NCBI GenBank assembly: GCA_964421815.1
Contig: CAYQYT010000003.1
Location: 62,001-126,000, forward strand
Direction of reading: 5' to 3'
Source: DTU089 sp964421815
GTDB taxonomy: Bacteria > Bacillota > Clostridia > Oscillospirales > Acutalibacteraceae
Length of the DNA stretch: 64,000 nt
The first letter of the stretch is position 1; the number at the start of each line of letters is the position of its first letter. The notes under the pieces were generated by a model. The model saw only the letters and a list, made by a program, of their open reading frames with translations. It was not told where the DNA came from and did no database searches. Shown piece after piece: positions 51,903 through 60,529 of the stretch. The position numbers and the translations under genes were made by a program.

Positions 51903-52436
51903 TCATTTTGTTTTATATAAAGAGCCACCCTTGCTGTCAATAGCAACAACCAAGGGGAAATTTTTAATTTTAAGTTCCTTTACGGATTCGCAACCCAAAT
52001 CCTTAAAAGCAATTACATTACATTCTTCAACGCATTTAGAATACAAAGCACCCGCTCCGCCGATTGCGGCAAAATACACGGCACCGTACTCGGTCATTGC
52101 ATCTACTACGCTCTGACTTCTGTTTCCCTTACCTATCATTGCTTTTTGTCCCAGCGATATCATTAAAGGCGAAAAAGAATCCATTCTTGAAGATGTTGTA
52201 GGACCTATGCTACCGATGGCAAGACCTTCTTTCTGTGGAGTGGGTCCTGCGTAATACACTATTGAATTCTTTATGTCAAAGGGCAAATCTTTATTTGATG
52301 AAATATACTCTTTAATTCTCTTGTGGGCGGCATCCCGTGCGGTATATACAGTTCCGGACAAAAGTACCCTGTCTCCTGCAACGAGATTTTCCGCCCATTC
52401 ATTTATATTATTTGTATTTAAATAATATTCACTCAT
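51903..52436 (-). CDS. Class I fumarase/tartrate dehydratase beta subunit (orphan)
   Basis: A 177-residue protein. LVAGDRVLLSGTVYTARDAAHKR, IVYYAGPTPQKEGLAIGSIGPTTSSRMD, MIGKGNRSQ and AAIGGAGALYSKCV are typical of the C-terminal (beta) subunit of two-subunit Fe-S fumarate or tartrate dehydratases. The alpha subunit, which holds the 4Fe-4S cluster, is normally adjacent but is absent here and anywhere in the window. The ATG overlaps the stop of the DivIVA-like gene (TGATG). It may pair with an alpha subunit elsewhere in the genome, or it may have a new role. Confidence 0.88.
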   Translation of the reverse strand: MSEYYLNTNNINEWAENLVAGDRVLLSGTVYTARDAAHKRIKEYISSNKDLPFDIKNSIVYYAGPTPQKEGLAIGSIGPTTSSRMDSFSPLMISLGQKAMIGKGNRSQSVVDAMTEYGAVYFAAIGGAGALYSKCVEECNVIAFKDLGCESVKELKIKNFPLVVAIDSKGGSLYKTK

Positions 52437-53206
52437 CAATAATCCTCATTTCCGACGTTGCTGTCAAAATATCCTGACCCATCCGATGCCGGTGAAGAAA
52501 AATCATATTCCTGCGCCGACTCAACGGAAGGTGTTTTACTTTCTTCAACTAAAACACTGTCAGAAATGAGAGCTTGAGCGGTTTTACTCATATCTCCCGT
52601 AAGGGCTTTGATTCGTAATTCTACCTCTTCTACCGACTTTGTAAAATTACGCGCAATTTCACCGATTCCTGCAGAAAGGTCATCTATCTTAACAGCGGTG
52701 TCACCAATTGCCGCATAGACCGCTTTTGTAACAGAATTTGCCCTCTCTTTTGCCTGTTCAACAAGTTCTTCGGAATGAACACGGGCATCAAGCATTGCCG
52801 CTCCGACCTGACGTTCAATATCCCGTTTTTTATCAAGTTCATCACGAAGTTTGGCATTTTCTTCCTTTAGCAAATTGAACTCGCTTTCATTTGCCGAATT
52901 CGCCTCAGCTTTTGAAAGCCTTTCTGTAAGTTCTTTTATAAGGGTATCCTTATCGCTGATTGCCGTCTCGTAATCATTTATTTTACCGGAAAGTTCTACA
53001 ATCTCGGAACGAAGTTTGCCCGTATCCTCAAGTTCACTTTCCAAGGATGCAACCTGTGCAGTCAGTTGACTTGTTTTTGCAGTATTAGCCGCAAGCTGTC
53101 TTTCAAGCTCACTTTTTTCGCACAGCACCCTTTCAATAAAATCCATGACTTCGCTTTTTTTGAACCCGCCAAAAGCCGTTGTTCTGAACAATAAGTCGTT
53201 TGACAT
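52436..53206 (-). CDS. DivIVA-like coiled-coil protein
   Basis: A 256-residue protein. The N-terminal DLLFRTTAFGGFKKSEVMDFIERV resembles the DivIVA/GpsB membrane-binding domain, with an F..GG.K..EV..FI pattern. Long coiled coils follow (about 28-135), then a helical segment with VGAAMLDARVHSEELVEQAKERA, a region often found in clostridial DivIVA-domain proteins, and an acidic tail. It may mark poles or the division site. It is the first gene of the minus-strand unit that continues into the fumarase beta subunit, the PhoU-like gene and pcrA. GAGG precedes the start. Confidence 0.8.
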   Translation of the reverse strand: MSNDLLFRTTAFGGFKKSEVMDFIERVLCEKSELERQLAANTAKTSQLTAQVASLESELEDTGKLRSEIVELSGKINDYETAISDKDTLIKELTERLSKAEANSANESEFNLLKEENAKLRDELDKKRDIERQVGAAMLDARVHSEELVEQAKERANSVTKAVYAAIGDTAVKIDDLSAGIGEIARNFTKSVEEVELRIKALTGDMSKTAQALISDSVLVEESKTPSVESAQEYDFSSPASDGSGYFDSNVGNEDY

Positions 53207-53247
53207 AAAAAAACCTCATTCAAAATAGAATAAATTATACAAATATA

Positions 53248-53276
53248 ATTATAACAGAAGAAAATGTATAAAACAA
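53248..53276 (-). promoter_or_regulatory. Promoter of the DivIVA-like/fumarase-beta/PhoU-like/pcrA unit
   Basis: On the minus strand TTGTTT (53271-53276), a 17-base spacer and TATAAT (53248-53253). Confidence 0.65.
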
Positions 53277-53311
53277 CAAAAATTTATATTTATTTTTTTG
53301 GATATATGTTG

Positions 53312-53317
53312 TATAAT
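53312..53317 (+). promoter_or_regulatory. -10 box of the alpha/beta-hydrolase gene
   Basis: TATAAT at 53312-53317, without a good -35 box; TTTATT at the proper distance is weak. Transcription near 53324 would exclude the upstream in-frame ATGs at 53264 and 53306. Confidence 0.45.
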
Positions 53318-53347
53318 AAAGAAAAAAGTCGAAAGGTTGTGAACAAC

Positions 53348-54295
53348 TTGAAAAAATCTGCAAAAGCTTTATTGGGTACCGCCGGTGCATTTTTCGGTTG
53401 CGGTCTTGTTATGAATTCCCTTGTGCTTACAAGAAACTCCAAAAAAATCAGCGAAAAAATGAACGAAATAGAAGAAAAGAAGAACCCGAAAGATTTAAAT
53501 TCCCCTAAAGAAATTTTAAGAGCGGAGGGTGATGCCTGGGTTGATTCAAAAGGCTATGACCATATTGTTATTAAAAACAAAAAGAACGAACCCATACACG
53601 CTCTGGTAGTAAAAGCCGATGAAGAAAGCGATAAATGGCTTATTTGTATCCACGGCTACACAAGTTCTCCCAAGGGTATGGGCAGTCATGCCCTGCACTA
53701 TCATGCAAGGGGCTACAATGTTCTGTTCCCCTGTCTTCGCGGTCACGATATCAGCGAACACCGTTCAATTACAATGGGATGGCTTGACAGACTTGATATT
53801 CTTGATTGGATTCAATACATATCAACCACATACAATGACCCGCAAATTGTTCTTCACGGCGTTTCCATGGGCGCGGCAACGGTTATGATGACTACCGGAG
53901 AAGAATTACCCGCAAATGTTAAGTGTGCGGTTGCTGACTGTGGCTATTCTTCCGTTTGGGATGAATTCAAAAACGAAATGAAACAAACCTATCACGTACC
54001 CGCTTTCCCCATCCTTCATGCCTCAAACCTTGCAACAAATATTGTATCAGGCTTTGATTTCAAAAAGGCATCCTCTGTTGAACAGTTGAAAAAATCAAAA
54101 ACCCCCACAATATTTATTCATGGCGAAAAGGATGCATTTGTTCCGTACAGAATGTTGGATCTCAACTACAATGCGGCGGCTTGCGAAAAAGAAAAACTCT
54201 CAATTCCCGATGCGGAGCATGCGGAATCCCACCTTGTTCATCCTGAAATATATTGGGATGCAGTATTCAAATTTGTGGATAAATATGTTAAATAA
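53348..54295 (+). CDS. Membrane-anchored alpha/beta hydrolase
   Basis: A 315-residue serine hydrolase. An N-terminal signal-anchor (about 8-28, LLGTAGAFFGCGLVMNSLVL) follows two lysines. The hydrolase core has LICIHGYTSSPKGMG (oxyanion loop), LFPCLRGHDISE, the nucleophile elbow LHGVSMGAAT, the catalytic Asp in HGEKDAFVPY and the His near AEHAESHLVHPE. It belongs to the broad esterase/acylaminoacyl-peptidase-like group; the substrate is unknown. The start is TTG at 53348, or GTG at 53339, with AAAGG upstream. It is probably at the outer face of the membrane. Confidence 0.85.
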   Translation: MKKSAKALLGTAGAFFGCGLVMNSLVLTRNSKKISEKMNEIEEKKNPKDLNSPKEILRAEGDAWVDSKGYDHIVIKNKKNEPIHALVVKADEESDKWLICIHGYTSSPKGMGSHALHYHARGYNVLFPCLRGHDISEHRSITMGWLDRLDILDWIQYISTTYNDPQIVLHGVSMGAATVMMTTGEELPANVKCAVADCGYSSVWDEFKNEMKQTYHVPAFPILHASNLATNIVSGFDFKKASSVEQLKKSKTPTIFIHGEKDAFVPYRMLDLNYNAAACEKEKLSIPDAEHAESHLVHPEIYWDAVFKFVDKYVK

Positions 54296-54315
54296 TCGAA
54301 TATTTCGATTTTTTT

Positions 54316-54346
54316 AAACTCTCCGTTAATTCGGAGAGTTTTTTTA
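54316..54346 (+). terminator. Intrinsic terminator after the hydrolase gene
   Basis: The 10-bp stem AAACTCTCCG/CGGAGAGTTT with loop TTAATT followed by TTTTA. The stem core CTCTCCG/CGGAGAG recurs after the DapA-like gene near 57300. Confidence 0.9.
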
Positions 54347-54429
54347 CATAAAAAAACATATAATATATATGAAAATCCTTGTTCAAAACGTCAAAAAATT
54401 AACAAAATAAGAATATTTAGTATTTTATG

Positions 54430-54458
54430 TTGAAATTGCTCGCAAAATATAGTATTAT
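54430..54458 (+). promoter_or_regulatory. Promoter of pckG
   Basis: TTGAAA (54430-54435), a 17-base spacer and TATTAT (54453-54458), about 50 bases before the start codon. Confidence 0.75.
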
Positions 54459-54510
54459 GTTAAGGACAACAAAATAGGTTATTTTGGACTATTTTTCAGG
54501 AGGTTGTAAT

Positions 54511-56292
54511 ATGTCAGCATTAACAAACAACAAGAGCGTCCTTGCTTGGATTGACGAAAAAGTTGATCTTGTAAAACCCGACAAAATTGTTTGGATTGAC
54601 GGCTCAAAAGAACAAATTGAGGAGCTTAGAGCAACTGCTTGTTCAACAGGCGAACTCATCAAGCTTAATCAGGAACTTCTCCCCGATTGCTATCTTCACA
54701 GAACAGCAGTCAACGACGTTGCACGTGTAGAAGGCAGAACTTTTATCTGTGCAAATACAAAGGAAGAAGCAGGCCCCACAAACAACTGGATGGAACCCGC
54801 AGAAGCATATAAAATGCTTTATGATATTGCTCGTGACAGCTATAAGGGCAGAACAATGTATGTTATCCCCTACTCTATGGGTCCCGTTGGCTCACCTTTT
54901 GCAAAAGTTGGTATTGAACTTACAGACTCAATCTATGTTGTTCTCAACATGGTGATTATGACAAGAGTCGGTAAAGAAGTACTTGATGTATTGGGTGACA
55001 GCGATGATTGGGTTCGCGGTCTTCACTGCCGCTGCGATATTGACGAAGAAAAGAGATACATCTGTCAATTCCCCCAGGACAACACAATCATCTCCGTTAA
55101 CTCCGGTTACGGCGGAAACGTTCTTCTCGGTAAAAAATGTTTTGCTTTGCGTATTGCTTCTTACCAGGGTTGGAAAGAGGGCTGGCAGGCTGAACACATG
55201 CTCATCCTTGGCATTGAAAATCCCCAGGGTGAAGTTAAATATATCTGTGCCGCATTCCCCTCAGCTTGCGGTAAAACAAACCTCGCTATGCTGATTCCTC
55301 CGGAAATTTACAAGAAAAAAGGTTATAAAGTATGGTGCGTAGGCGACGATATTTCCTGGATTCGTAAGGGTCCCGACGGAAGACTTTATGCCATTAACCC
55401 CGAAAACGGTTTCTTCGGCGTTGCTCCCGGTACCAATGAAAAATCCAACCCCAACGCTCTTGCTTCTACTAAGCAGGGTACAATCTTCACAAACGTTGCT
55501 CTCAACCTTGACAACAACACGGTTTGGTGGGAAGGTCTTGACAAAAATCCTCCCGCAAATGCAATCGAATGGAAAGGTAATCCCTGGAACGGACAGGAAA
55601 GCGAAGAAAAGGGTGCACATCCCAACAGCCGTTTCACCGCTCCTGCAGTTAACTGCCCCTGCTTGAGTTCCGAATTTGAAAATCCCAACGGTGTTCCGAT
55701 TTCCGCTATCGTTTTCGGCGGTAGGCGTGCAAAACTTGCTCCCCTTGTTTATCAGTCACGTGACTGGAATCACGGTGTTTTCGTTGGTTCAATTATGGCT
55801 TCCGAAACAACTGCTGCCGCATCCGGTGCAGTCGGTGTTGTTCGTCGCGATCCCATGGCAATGCTTCCCTTCTGCGGCTACAATATGGCTGATTACTGGC
55901 AGCATTGGATTGATATCGGTAAAACTCTTGATCCCGATAAGGCTCCCAAAATCTTTAACGTTAACTGGTTCCGTAAGGACGAGGACGGCAACTTCATGTG
56001 GCCCGGATTTGGTGATAACCTTCGTGTTCTTGAATGGATTATCGACCGTTGCGAAGGCAAAGTAGATGCTAAAGAAACAGAAATCGGTTACATCCCCTAT
56101 GCTAAAGATATCAACATCGAAGGTCTTGAGGGTGAAGTTTCTCTTGAATCTCTTGAAAGCATTCTTGAAGTTGAAAAAGAACTTTGGCAGGAAGATGCAA
56201 AGGGTATTGAAGAATTCTACGCAAAATTCGGTGACAAGATTCCTCCCGTACTTGCAGAAGAACTTGCTACTCTTAAAAAGAACGTTCAATAA
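54511..56292 (+). CDS. pckG: Phosphoenolpyruvate carboxykinase (GTP)
   Basis: A 593-residue enzyme interconverting oxaloacetate and PEP with GTP/GDP. MYVIPYSMGPVGSPFAKVGIELTDS, the kinase loop FPSACGKTNLAML, GDDISWIRKGPDGRLYAINPENGFFGVAPGT, FTAPAVNCP and the GGRRAKLAPLVYQ region are those of the GTP-dependent class, not the ATP-dependent one. The start at 54511 follows a perfect AGGAGGT. In a fermenter it may run toward oxaloacetate (succinate/propionate formation) or for gluconeogenesis. Confidence 0.95.
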   Translation: MSALTNNKSVLAWIDEKVDLVKPDKIVWIDGSKEQIEELRATACSTGELIKLNQELLPDCYLHRTAVNDVARVEGRTFICANTKEEAGPTNNWMEPAEAYKMLYDIARDSYKGRTMYVIPYSMGPVGSPFAKVGIELTDSIYVVLNMVIMTRVGKEVLDVLGDSDDWVRGLHCRCDIDEEKRYICQFPQDNTIISVNSGYGGNVLLGKKCFALRIASYQGWKEGWQAEHMLILGIENPQGEVKYICAAFPSACGKTNLAMLIPPEIYKKKGYKVWCVGDDISWIRKGPDGRLYAINPENGFFGVAPGTNEKSNPNALASTKQGTIFTNVALNLDNNTVWWEGLDKNPPANAIEWKGNPWNGQESEEKGAHPNSRFTAPAVNCPCLSSEFENPNGVPISAIVFGGRRAKLAPLVYQSRDWNHGVFVGSIMASETTAAASGAVGVVRRDPMAMLPFCGYNMADYWQHWIDIGKTLDPDKAPKIFNVNWFRKDEDGNFMWPGFGDNLRVLEWIIDRCEGKVDAKETEIGYIPYAKDINIEGLEGEVSLESLESILEVEKELWQEDAKGIEEFYAKFGDKIPPVLAEELATLKKNVQ

Positions 56293-56300
56293 TTATATTG

Positions 56301-56337
56301 TTAAGGGTTATGCTTTTGCATAGCCCTTAAACTCTTT
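56301..56337 (+). terminator. Terminator after pckG
   Basis: The 13-bp stem TTAAGGGTTATGC/GCATAGCCCTTAA (one wobble pair) with a TTTT loop. The downstream T-tract is weak (ACTCTTT), so read-through into the next gene is possible. Confidence 0.65.
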
Positions 56338-56379
56338 AAAAACTTTATAAATATCATTACAGAAAGAAGTCGTTTTAAA

Positions 56380-57282
56380 ATGGCAAAACTCACAAGAGAA
56401 AATAAAGACGGAATTTATTCTCTTATGCTTACTCCTTTTTTTGAGGACAGAAGCGTCGATTATGATACATACGAGGAATATGCAGATTGGCAGGTTTCAC
56501 AGGGCGTTGAACACCTTTTTGCAGTTTGCGGAAGTTCAGAAATGAGGGAACTTTCTCTTGAAGAAAGACTCAAACTTGCTTCTCTCACAGTTAAGCACAA
56601 AGGAAACACCACGGTTGTTGCCACCGCTAACATTGAACCCACAAAAGAAGAAAATCTTGAAGAAATCAAGAAAATGGAGCAGACCGGCATTGACGGTATC
56701 GTTCTTACCACAAAGGGTATGGGTGACGATGATGATAAAATTGTTGAATATATCCGCGAACTTGCAAGCAGCACCGAACTCCCCGTTTTTCTTTATGAGT
56801 TCCCCGGCTTTCAGCCCCATATAATCAGCGGCAAGGCTTACGGCGAACTTACAAAAGACGGTCTTATCTGGGGTATCAAGGACACAACCTGTACCCTCGA
56901 GGGAATACAGTCCAAGATTGACAACAAAGGTGATTCAACAATAATACAGGCCAATATGCCCTACCTTTGGGACGCTTATGTTGCAGGTGCAAGAGGAGTT
57001 ATGGCTACCCCCACTTCCTGCGGAGGTGCCTTCTTCCAAAGATTCCACGAAGCATTTGTCAGCGGCGATATGGCTCTTGCAGAGCAACGCTACAATGAGA
57101 TTATTCTTCTTGACAACGCTATTGATAACGGTTTCTGTGCAAGTGCAAAAGAGCTTATAAGACTCCAGGGTATCAAAAACTTTAATTGGTACACAAGAGG
57201 CAGTCACAATCTCAGCGGTGCAAGACTCCGTTCACTTAAATCATTCCATGATTGGTGCGTAGCAAACGGACTGATGAAATAA
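56380..57282 (+). CDS. Dihydrodipicolinate synthase/N-acetylneuraminate lyase family aldolase
   Basis: A 300-residue TIM-barrel Schiff-base aldolase. The Schiff-base lysine lies in WGIKDTTCTLEG, the catalytic Tyr in FLYEFPGFQPH, and SLMLTPFFEDRSVDY opens the fold. The substrate-carboxylate loop, usually G-T-T-G-E, reads CGSSEMREL, so it is unlikely to be a true DapA. It might be a keto-deoxy-sugar or sialic-acid-like lyase; no sialic-acid genes are nearby. The ribosome site (AAAGAAG) is weak and distant. It is bounded by terminators. Confidence 0.8.
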   Translation: MAKLTRENKDGIYSLMLTPFFEDRSVDYDTYEEYADWQVSQGVEHLFAVCGSSEMRELSLEERLKLASLTVKHKGNTTVVATANIEPTKEENLEEIKKMEQTGIDGIVLTTKGMGDDDDKIVEYIRELASSTELPVFLYEFPGFQPHIISGKAYGELTKDGLIWGIKDTTCTLEGIQSKIDNKGDSTIIQANMPYLWDAYVAGARGVMATPTSCGGAFFQRFHEAFVSGDMALAEQRYNEIILLDNAIDNGFCASAKELIRLQGIKNFNWYTRGSHNLSGARLRSLKSFHDWCVANGLMK

Positions 57283-57294
57283 AAAAGTTTTCCG

Positions 57295-57325
57295 GCCTCT
57301 CCGTAAAATCGGAGAGGTCATTTTT
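57295..57325 (+). terminator. Intrinsic terminator after the DapA-like gene
   Basis: The stem CCTCTCCG/CGGAGAGG with loop TAAAAT followed by TCATTTTTATTT. Confidence 0.85.
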
Positions 57326-57358
57326 ATTTAAAGTAAACTTAAAAATTCAAGTTTTCCA

Positions 57359-57387
57359 TTTACATTTCACAGATAATATAGTATATT
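57359..57387 (+). promoter_or_regulatory. Promoter of the GH3/condensation cassette
   Basis: TTTACA (57359-57364), a 17-base spacer and TATATT (57382-57387), about 34 bases before the GH3 start. Confidence 0.6.
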
Positions 57388-57420
57388 TTATGTACTTATG
57401 AATAATTATGTGGTGATAAA

Positions 57421-59115
57421 ATGATTGATATAAAAGGTTATGTTCTTGCGGCATTCGGCGGCTTTTTGGGTGTGTGCGAGCATACTAAATTAGCAATATA
57501 TTCAAGACGCGCCTTAAAGTTACAGGAAAAGACTTTGAAACGTCTTATGCGAATAAACAAATCCACGGTTTACGGTAAAAAATATAATTTTAAAGATGTT
57601 AAATCCATGGAAGATTATCAAAAAACAGTACCTTTATCAACTTATGCCGATTACGATGAATACGTATGGAGAATGGCAGAAGGTGAAAAAGGGCTTATTA
57701 CAAATTTCCCTGTACGACGTTTTACGGAAAGTTCCGGAAGCACGGGTAAGCAAAAACTTGTTCCCCTCTCCTTTTGGGCAGAATGGGTTGCACAATGCTT
57801 TGGTTTTTCCGCCCCTGTGGGATGCGCTGTTAAATGGTTTCTAAAACAAGGAAGACCATTACCCCCGCAAAAAGGACTGTTGACGGCAGAAACAAGCAAA
57901 AGAAAGGTTAAAGGCGGAACAATCAGTTGTCTTTCTTCCATTCCCCTTTTAAATCTTCGTCCCCTTGTTCCGTTTTTTGCAACATCACCCAAAGAAGTTC
58001 TTTTCCCCTCTGCCGGAAATGAAATGGACATGCACTATTTGAAGTTGCGATTTGCACTCCCAAACAAAAAGGTAAGTTATTTGGGTACAATTTTTATAAC
58101 AACTCTTGAATCAATGTTCTTCTATATGGAAGAGAATTGGGAAATGCTTTGTGATGATATTGAAAAGGGTATCGTCAATGAGAGTATCACTCTTCCCGAA
58201 AATTTAAGAGAAAAATATAATAAAAAACTAAAACCGAATCCTAAAAGAGCAGAGGAACTAAGAGTCGAATTCAGAAAAGGTTTTGATTGTTCCCCCATTA
58301 TTCCTCGAATCTGGCCAAAGGTTGAATGGCTGTACGGTATGGGAACGGGAGCCCTTTCCCTTTACGCAAAGAAACTGCGTCGCTACATAGGTGAAGATAT
58401 GCCCATACATTATTTGGGTTATACCGCTACGGAAGCATTTATGGCAGTCCCCATTGAACTTAACTCCTTTGAGTATGTTATGCTCCCCCAAAACGGATTC
58501 TATGAATTCCGCCCAATTGACTGTGACAGTTACGATAATCTGCTTACCATAAAAGACCTTGAAGTCGGTAAGGAATACGAAATAATCATTACAAATATGA
58601 GCGGTTTTTACCGTTACAGAATCGAAGACGTTATTAAGGTTACAGGCTACTATCACCAATCTCCCAAGGTGACTTTCTGTTACAGACTGAATCAGATTGC
58701 CAATATAAGCGGAGAAAAAATCAGCCAGATGGCATTTGATGAAATTGTACAGAACCTTTCAGAAGAAACAGGAGATTTGTATATAGGTTACAGTATTTAC
58801 CCCGACCGTACCACATCGCCCGGACATTACGTGCTACTTGTTGAAACCGCAACAACCGTAAGCGAAGAAAACAAGGCAAATTACAACGATTTGTTTGAAA
58901 AAATGCTTTGCAAAGGAAATGTTTCCGTTGAACCACTTATAAAAAGCGGTGCATTAGGTCATTGTGAAGTTAAATTCCTGAAACACGGAACTTACGACGA
59001 TTACCGCGAAGTATTAAGAAAACGCGGCGCGAACCTTAACCAAGTGAAACCCATTAAAGTAATAGATACAGATGAAAAGAAAGAATTTTTCTTCTCACAT
59101 ATCATTGAGGAATAA
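57421..59115 (+). CDS. GH3-family acyl-acid amido synthetase-like enzyme
   Basis: A 564-residue member of the GH3 branch of the acyl-adenylate superfamily; plant relatives join jasmonate, auxin or benzoates to amino acids. The ATP-binding P-loop is FTESSGSTGKQKLVPLS (about 101-117). TSPKEVLFPSAGNEMDMHYLKLRFAL, YLGYTATEAFMAV (motif II-like), NMSGFYRYRIEDVIKVTGYY and NISGEKISQMAFDEIV, which holds the family's conserved lysine region, complete it. A hydrophobic N-terminal stretch (about 7-19) could touch the membrane. GGTGA precedes the ATG. The next gene, a condensation-type acyltransferase, starts 3 bases after its stop, so the pair probably makes one small acyl-amide or ester product. The product is unknown. 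Confidence 0.88.
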   Translation: MIDIKGYVLAAFGGFLGVCEHTKLAIYSRRALKLQEKTLKRLMRINKSTVYGKKYNFKDVKSMEDYQKTVPLSTYADYDEYVWRMAEGEKGLITNFPVRRFTESSGSTGKQKLVPLSFWAEWVAQCFGFSAPVGCAVKWFLKQGRPLPPQKGLLTAETSKRKVKGGTISCLSSIPLLNLRPLVPFFATSPKEVLFPSAGNEMDMHYLKLRFALPNKKVSYLGTIFITTLESMFFYMEENWEMLCDDIEKGIVNESITLPENLREKYNKKLKPNPKRAEELRVEFRKGFDCSPIIPRIWPKVEWLYGMGTGALSLYAKKLRRYIGEDMPIHYLGYTATEAFMAVPIELNSFEYVMLPQNGFYEFRPIDCDSYDNLLTIKDLEVGKEYEIIITNMSGFYRYRIEDVIKVTGYYHQSPKVTFCYRLNQIANISGEKISQMAFDEIVQNLSEETGDLYIGYSIYPDRTTSPGHYVLLVETATTVSEENKANYNDLFEKMLCKGNVSVEPLIKSGALGHCEVKFLKHGTYDDYREVLRKRGANLNQVKPIKVIDTDEKKEFFFSHIIEE

Positions 59116-59117
59116 TT

Positions 59118-60494
59118 ATGAAAACAGTCCCCGATACAGAGGTTCAAGCACTAAAGAACAAGGGCTTGACCGATGAAAAGATTATAAATGATTTAATACA
59201 ATTCAAAGAAAACCATCCCAAACTTCTGAAAAAGACCTTGCCCTGCGAAATGTATGACAAGGTTAATTTGATGTGCCGAAAGTACATGGACAGAATGGCG
59301 CGTTTTGAGGTTGACTACGATTTTTTAGTTGATGAAACCGTATTCAAAAATGTTGCGGTTTGTGCTTTGGAAAGTGCCCCGTGCCTACACTCAAGAGTTA
59401 TAATGAACCCCATAACACCCTATTGGAAAGTTGCGGATTATAACATAAATGATATGGTATTCTGCCGTGAGGTTGAGGATTTGGAAAAAGCAAAAAAAGA
59501 ATTCTTTTCCCGGGAAATCCCCCTTAACAGCAATATTCAAATGAATATCGCTCTTTTCTACCATGGTAACAAAACATACATACTGTTTATATGGAATCAC
59601 ATGTGTATGGATGGTGGCGGTTTTAAAGCCTTTTGGAATGACTTTTGCAAAGGCTACACCGATTACGTTTTAAAGGGTATCTCTCCCCTGTGTTTCTCTG
59701 TGGGTTCAAGAAAATATACTGAAGTATATAGAGATATGGATGGGGCTAAAAGAATAAAAGCCAAACTCCAATTTGCCAATATATCCCCACGGGACAAACA
59801 CCGTTTCCCGTTTGATAACGATAATGTTGAAAAAAATGTTGTAATAGTTTCCCGAAAAATTGAAAAAGAATACTTTGAGAAAGCAATGAATTATGCCAAA
59901 TCCGCCGGTGCTTCCGTTAACGATTTGCTTGTTGCATCTTATATAGACGCCCTGAAAAAAACAGCAAACTTTAACAGTAATGACAGCATCAGCGTTTCGT
60001 GTGCTACAGATTTAAGGCGGCATATTAAAGACAAGTCAGCAATAGGCTATACAAACCATGTTTCATTCAGTCATTGCGCCGTTGAAAAAATGGGTAACAA
60101 TCTAAAAGAAACCCTTGAAATTGTCAGAAATAAAACCAAAGAGTTAAAAAATGACGAATTTATGGGACTACACGGATTGCCCCTGCTTAATATAGGCTAT
60201 AAAACTATGATATACTTACAGGCAGAACCTGTTGTTAAACTTTTTTACCGCAACCCAACCCTTTCCGTCAGCAATGTCGGAGCCATTGACACAACGGCAT
60301 TCTCTCTCGCTCACAATAAACCCTTTTCCGCTTTTGTGGCAGGTGCGGCAAAAAACAAACCTTGTGCGGTTATGACAGCATTAAGTATCGACGGTGATTT
60401 AAGTGTTTCAATCTGTTTACGCGGTAATGACAAAGATACGGAACTGCTTGAAAAGTTCTTTACGGAATACGAAAAGAATATAAAAAGTTTTTAA
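59118..60494 (+). CDS. Condensation-domain-like acyltransferase
   Basis: A 458-residue protein with the fold markers of the chloramphenicol-acetyltransferase/condensation superfamily. The active motif HxxxDG is seen as WNHMCMDGGG (His161, Asp165, Gly166), with Asn in place of the first His of HHxxxDG. The second-half features SVNDLLVASYIDAL, SVSCATDLRRH and the floor-loop-like LSVSNVGAID match stand-alone condensation or wax-ester/papA-type acyltransferases. No carrier-protein or adenylation domain of the NRPS kind is attached. It is coupled to the GH3 gene and followed by a perfect terminator. Confidence 0.82.
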   Translation: MKTVPDTEVQALKNKGLTDEKIINDLIQFKENHPKLLKKTLPCEMYDKVNLMCRKYMDRMARFEVDYDFLVDETVFKNVAVCALESAPCLHSRVIMNPITPYWKVADYNINDMVFCREVEDLEKAKKEFFSREIPLNSNIQMNIALFYHGNKTYILFIWNHMCMDGGGFKAFWNDFCKGYTDYVLKGISPLCFSVGSRKYTEVYRDMDGAKRIKAKLQFANISPRDKHRFPFDNDNVEKNVVIVSRKIEKEYFEKAMNYAKSAGASVNDLLVASYIDALKKTANFNSNDSISVSCATDLRRHIKDKSAIGYTNHVSFSHCAVEKMGNNLKETLEIVRNKTKELKNDEFMGLHGLPLLNIGYKTMIYLQAEPVVKLFYRNPTLSVSNVGAIDTTAFSLAHNKPFSAFVAGAAKNKPCAVMTALSIDGDLSVSICLRGNDKDTELLEKFFTEYEKNIKSF

Positions 60495-60529
60495 AATAAA
60501 ATCCTCGGAAACTCCGAGGATTTTATTTT
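60493..60529. terminator. Perfect bidirectional terminator after the GH3/condensation pair
   Basis: The 16-bp perfect stem AAAATAAAATCCTCGG and its complement with an AAACT loop, A/T-rich on both outer sides. It includes the end of the convergent glycerophosphotransferase gene. Confidence 0.92.

Noticed and set aside
53264..53347. Earlier ATG starts for the alpha/beta hydrolase
   Set aside because: They precede the likely -10 box and lack ribosome sites.
54294..54310. Small AATCGAA/TTCGATT palindrome after the hydrolase gene
   Set aside because: Too short and AT-rich to call a regulatory site; the stronger hairpin just downstream is the terminator.
55789..56289. 166-codon open frame antisense to pckG
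   Set aside because: Shadow of the strongly biased codon use of pckG; no ribosome site or recognisable domain.
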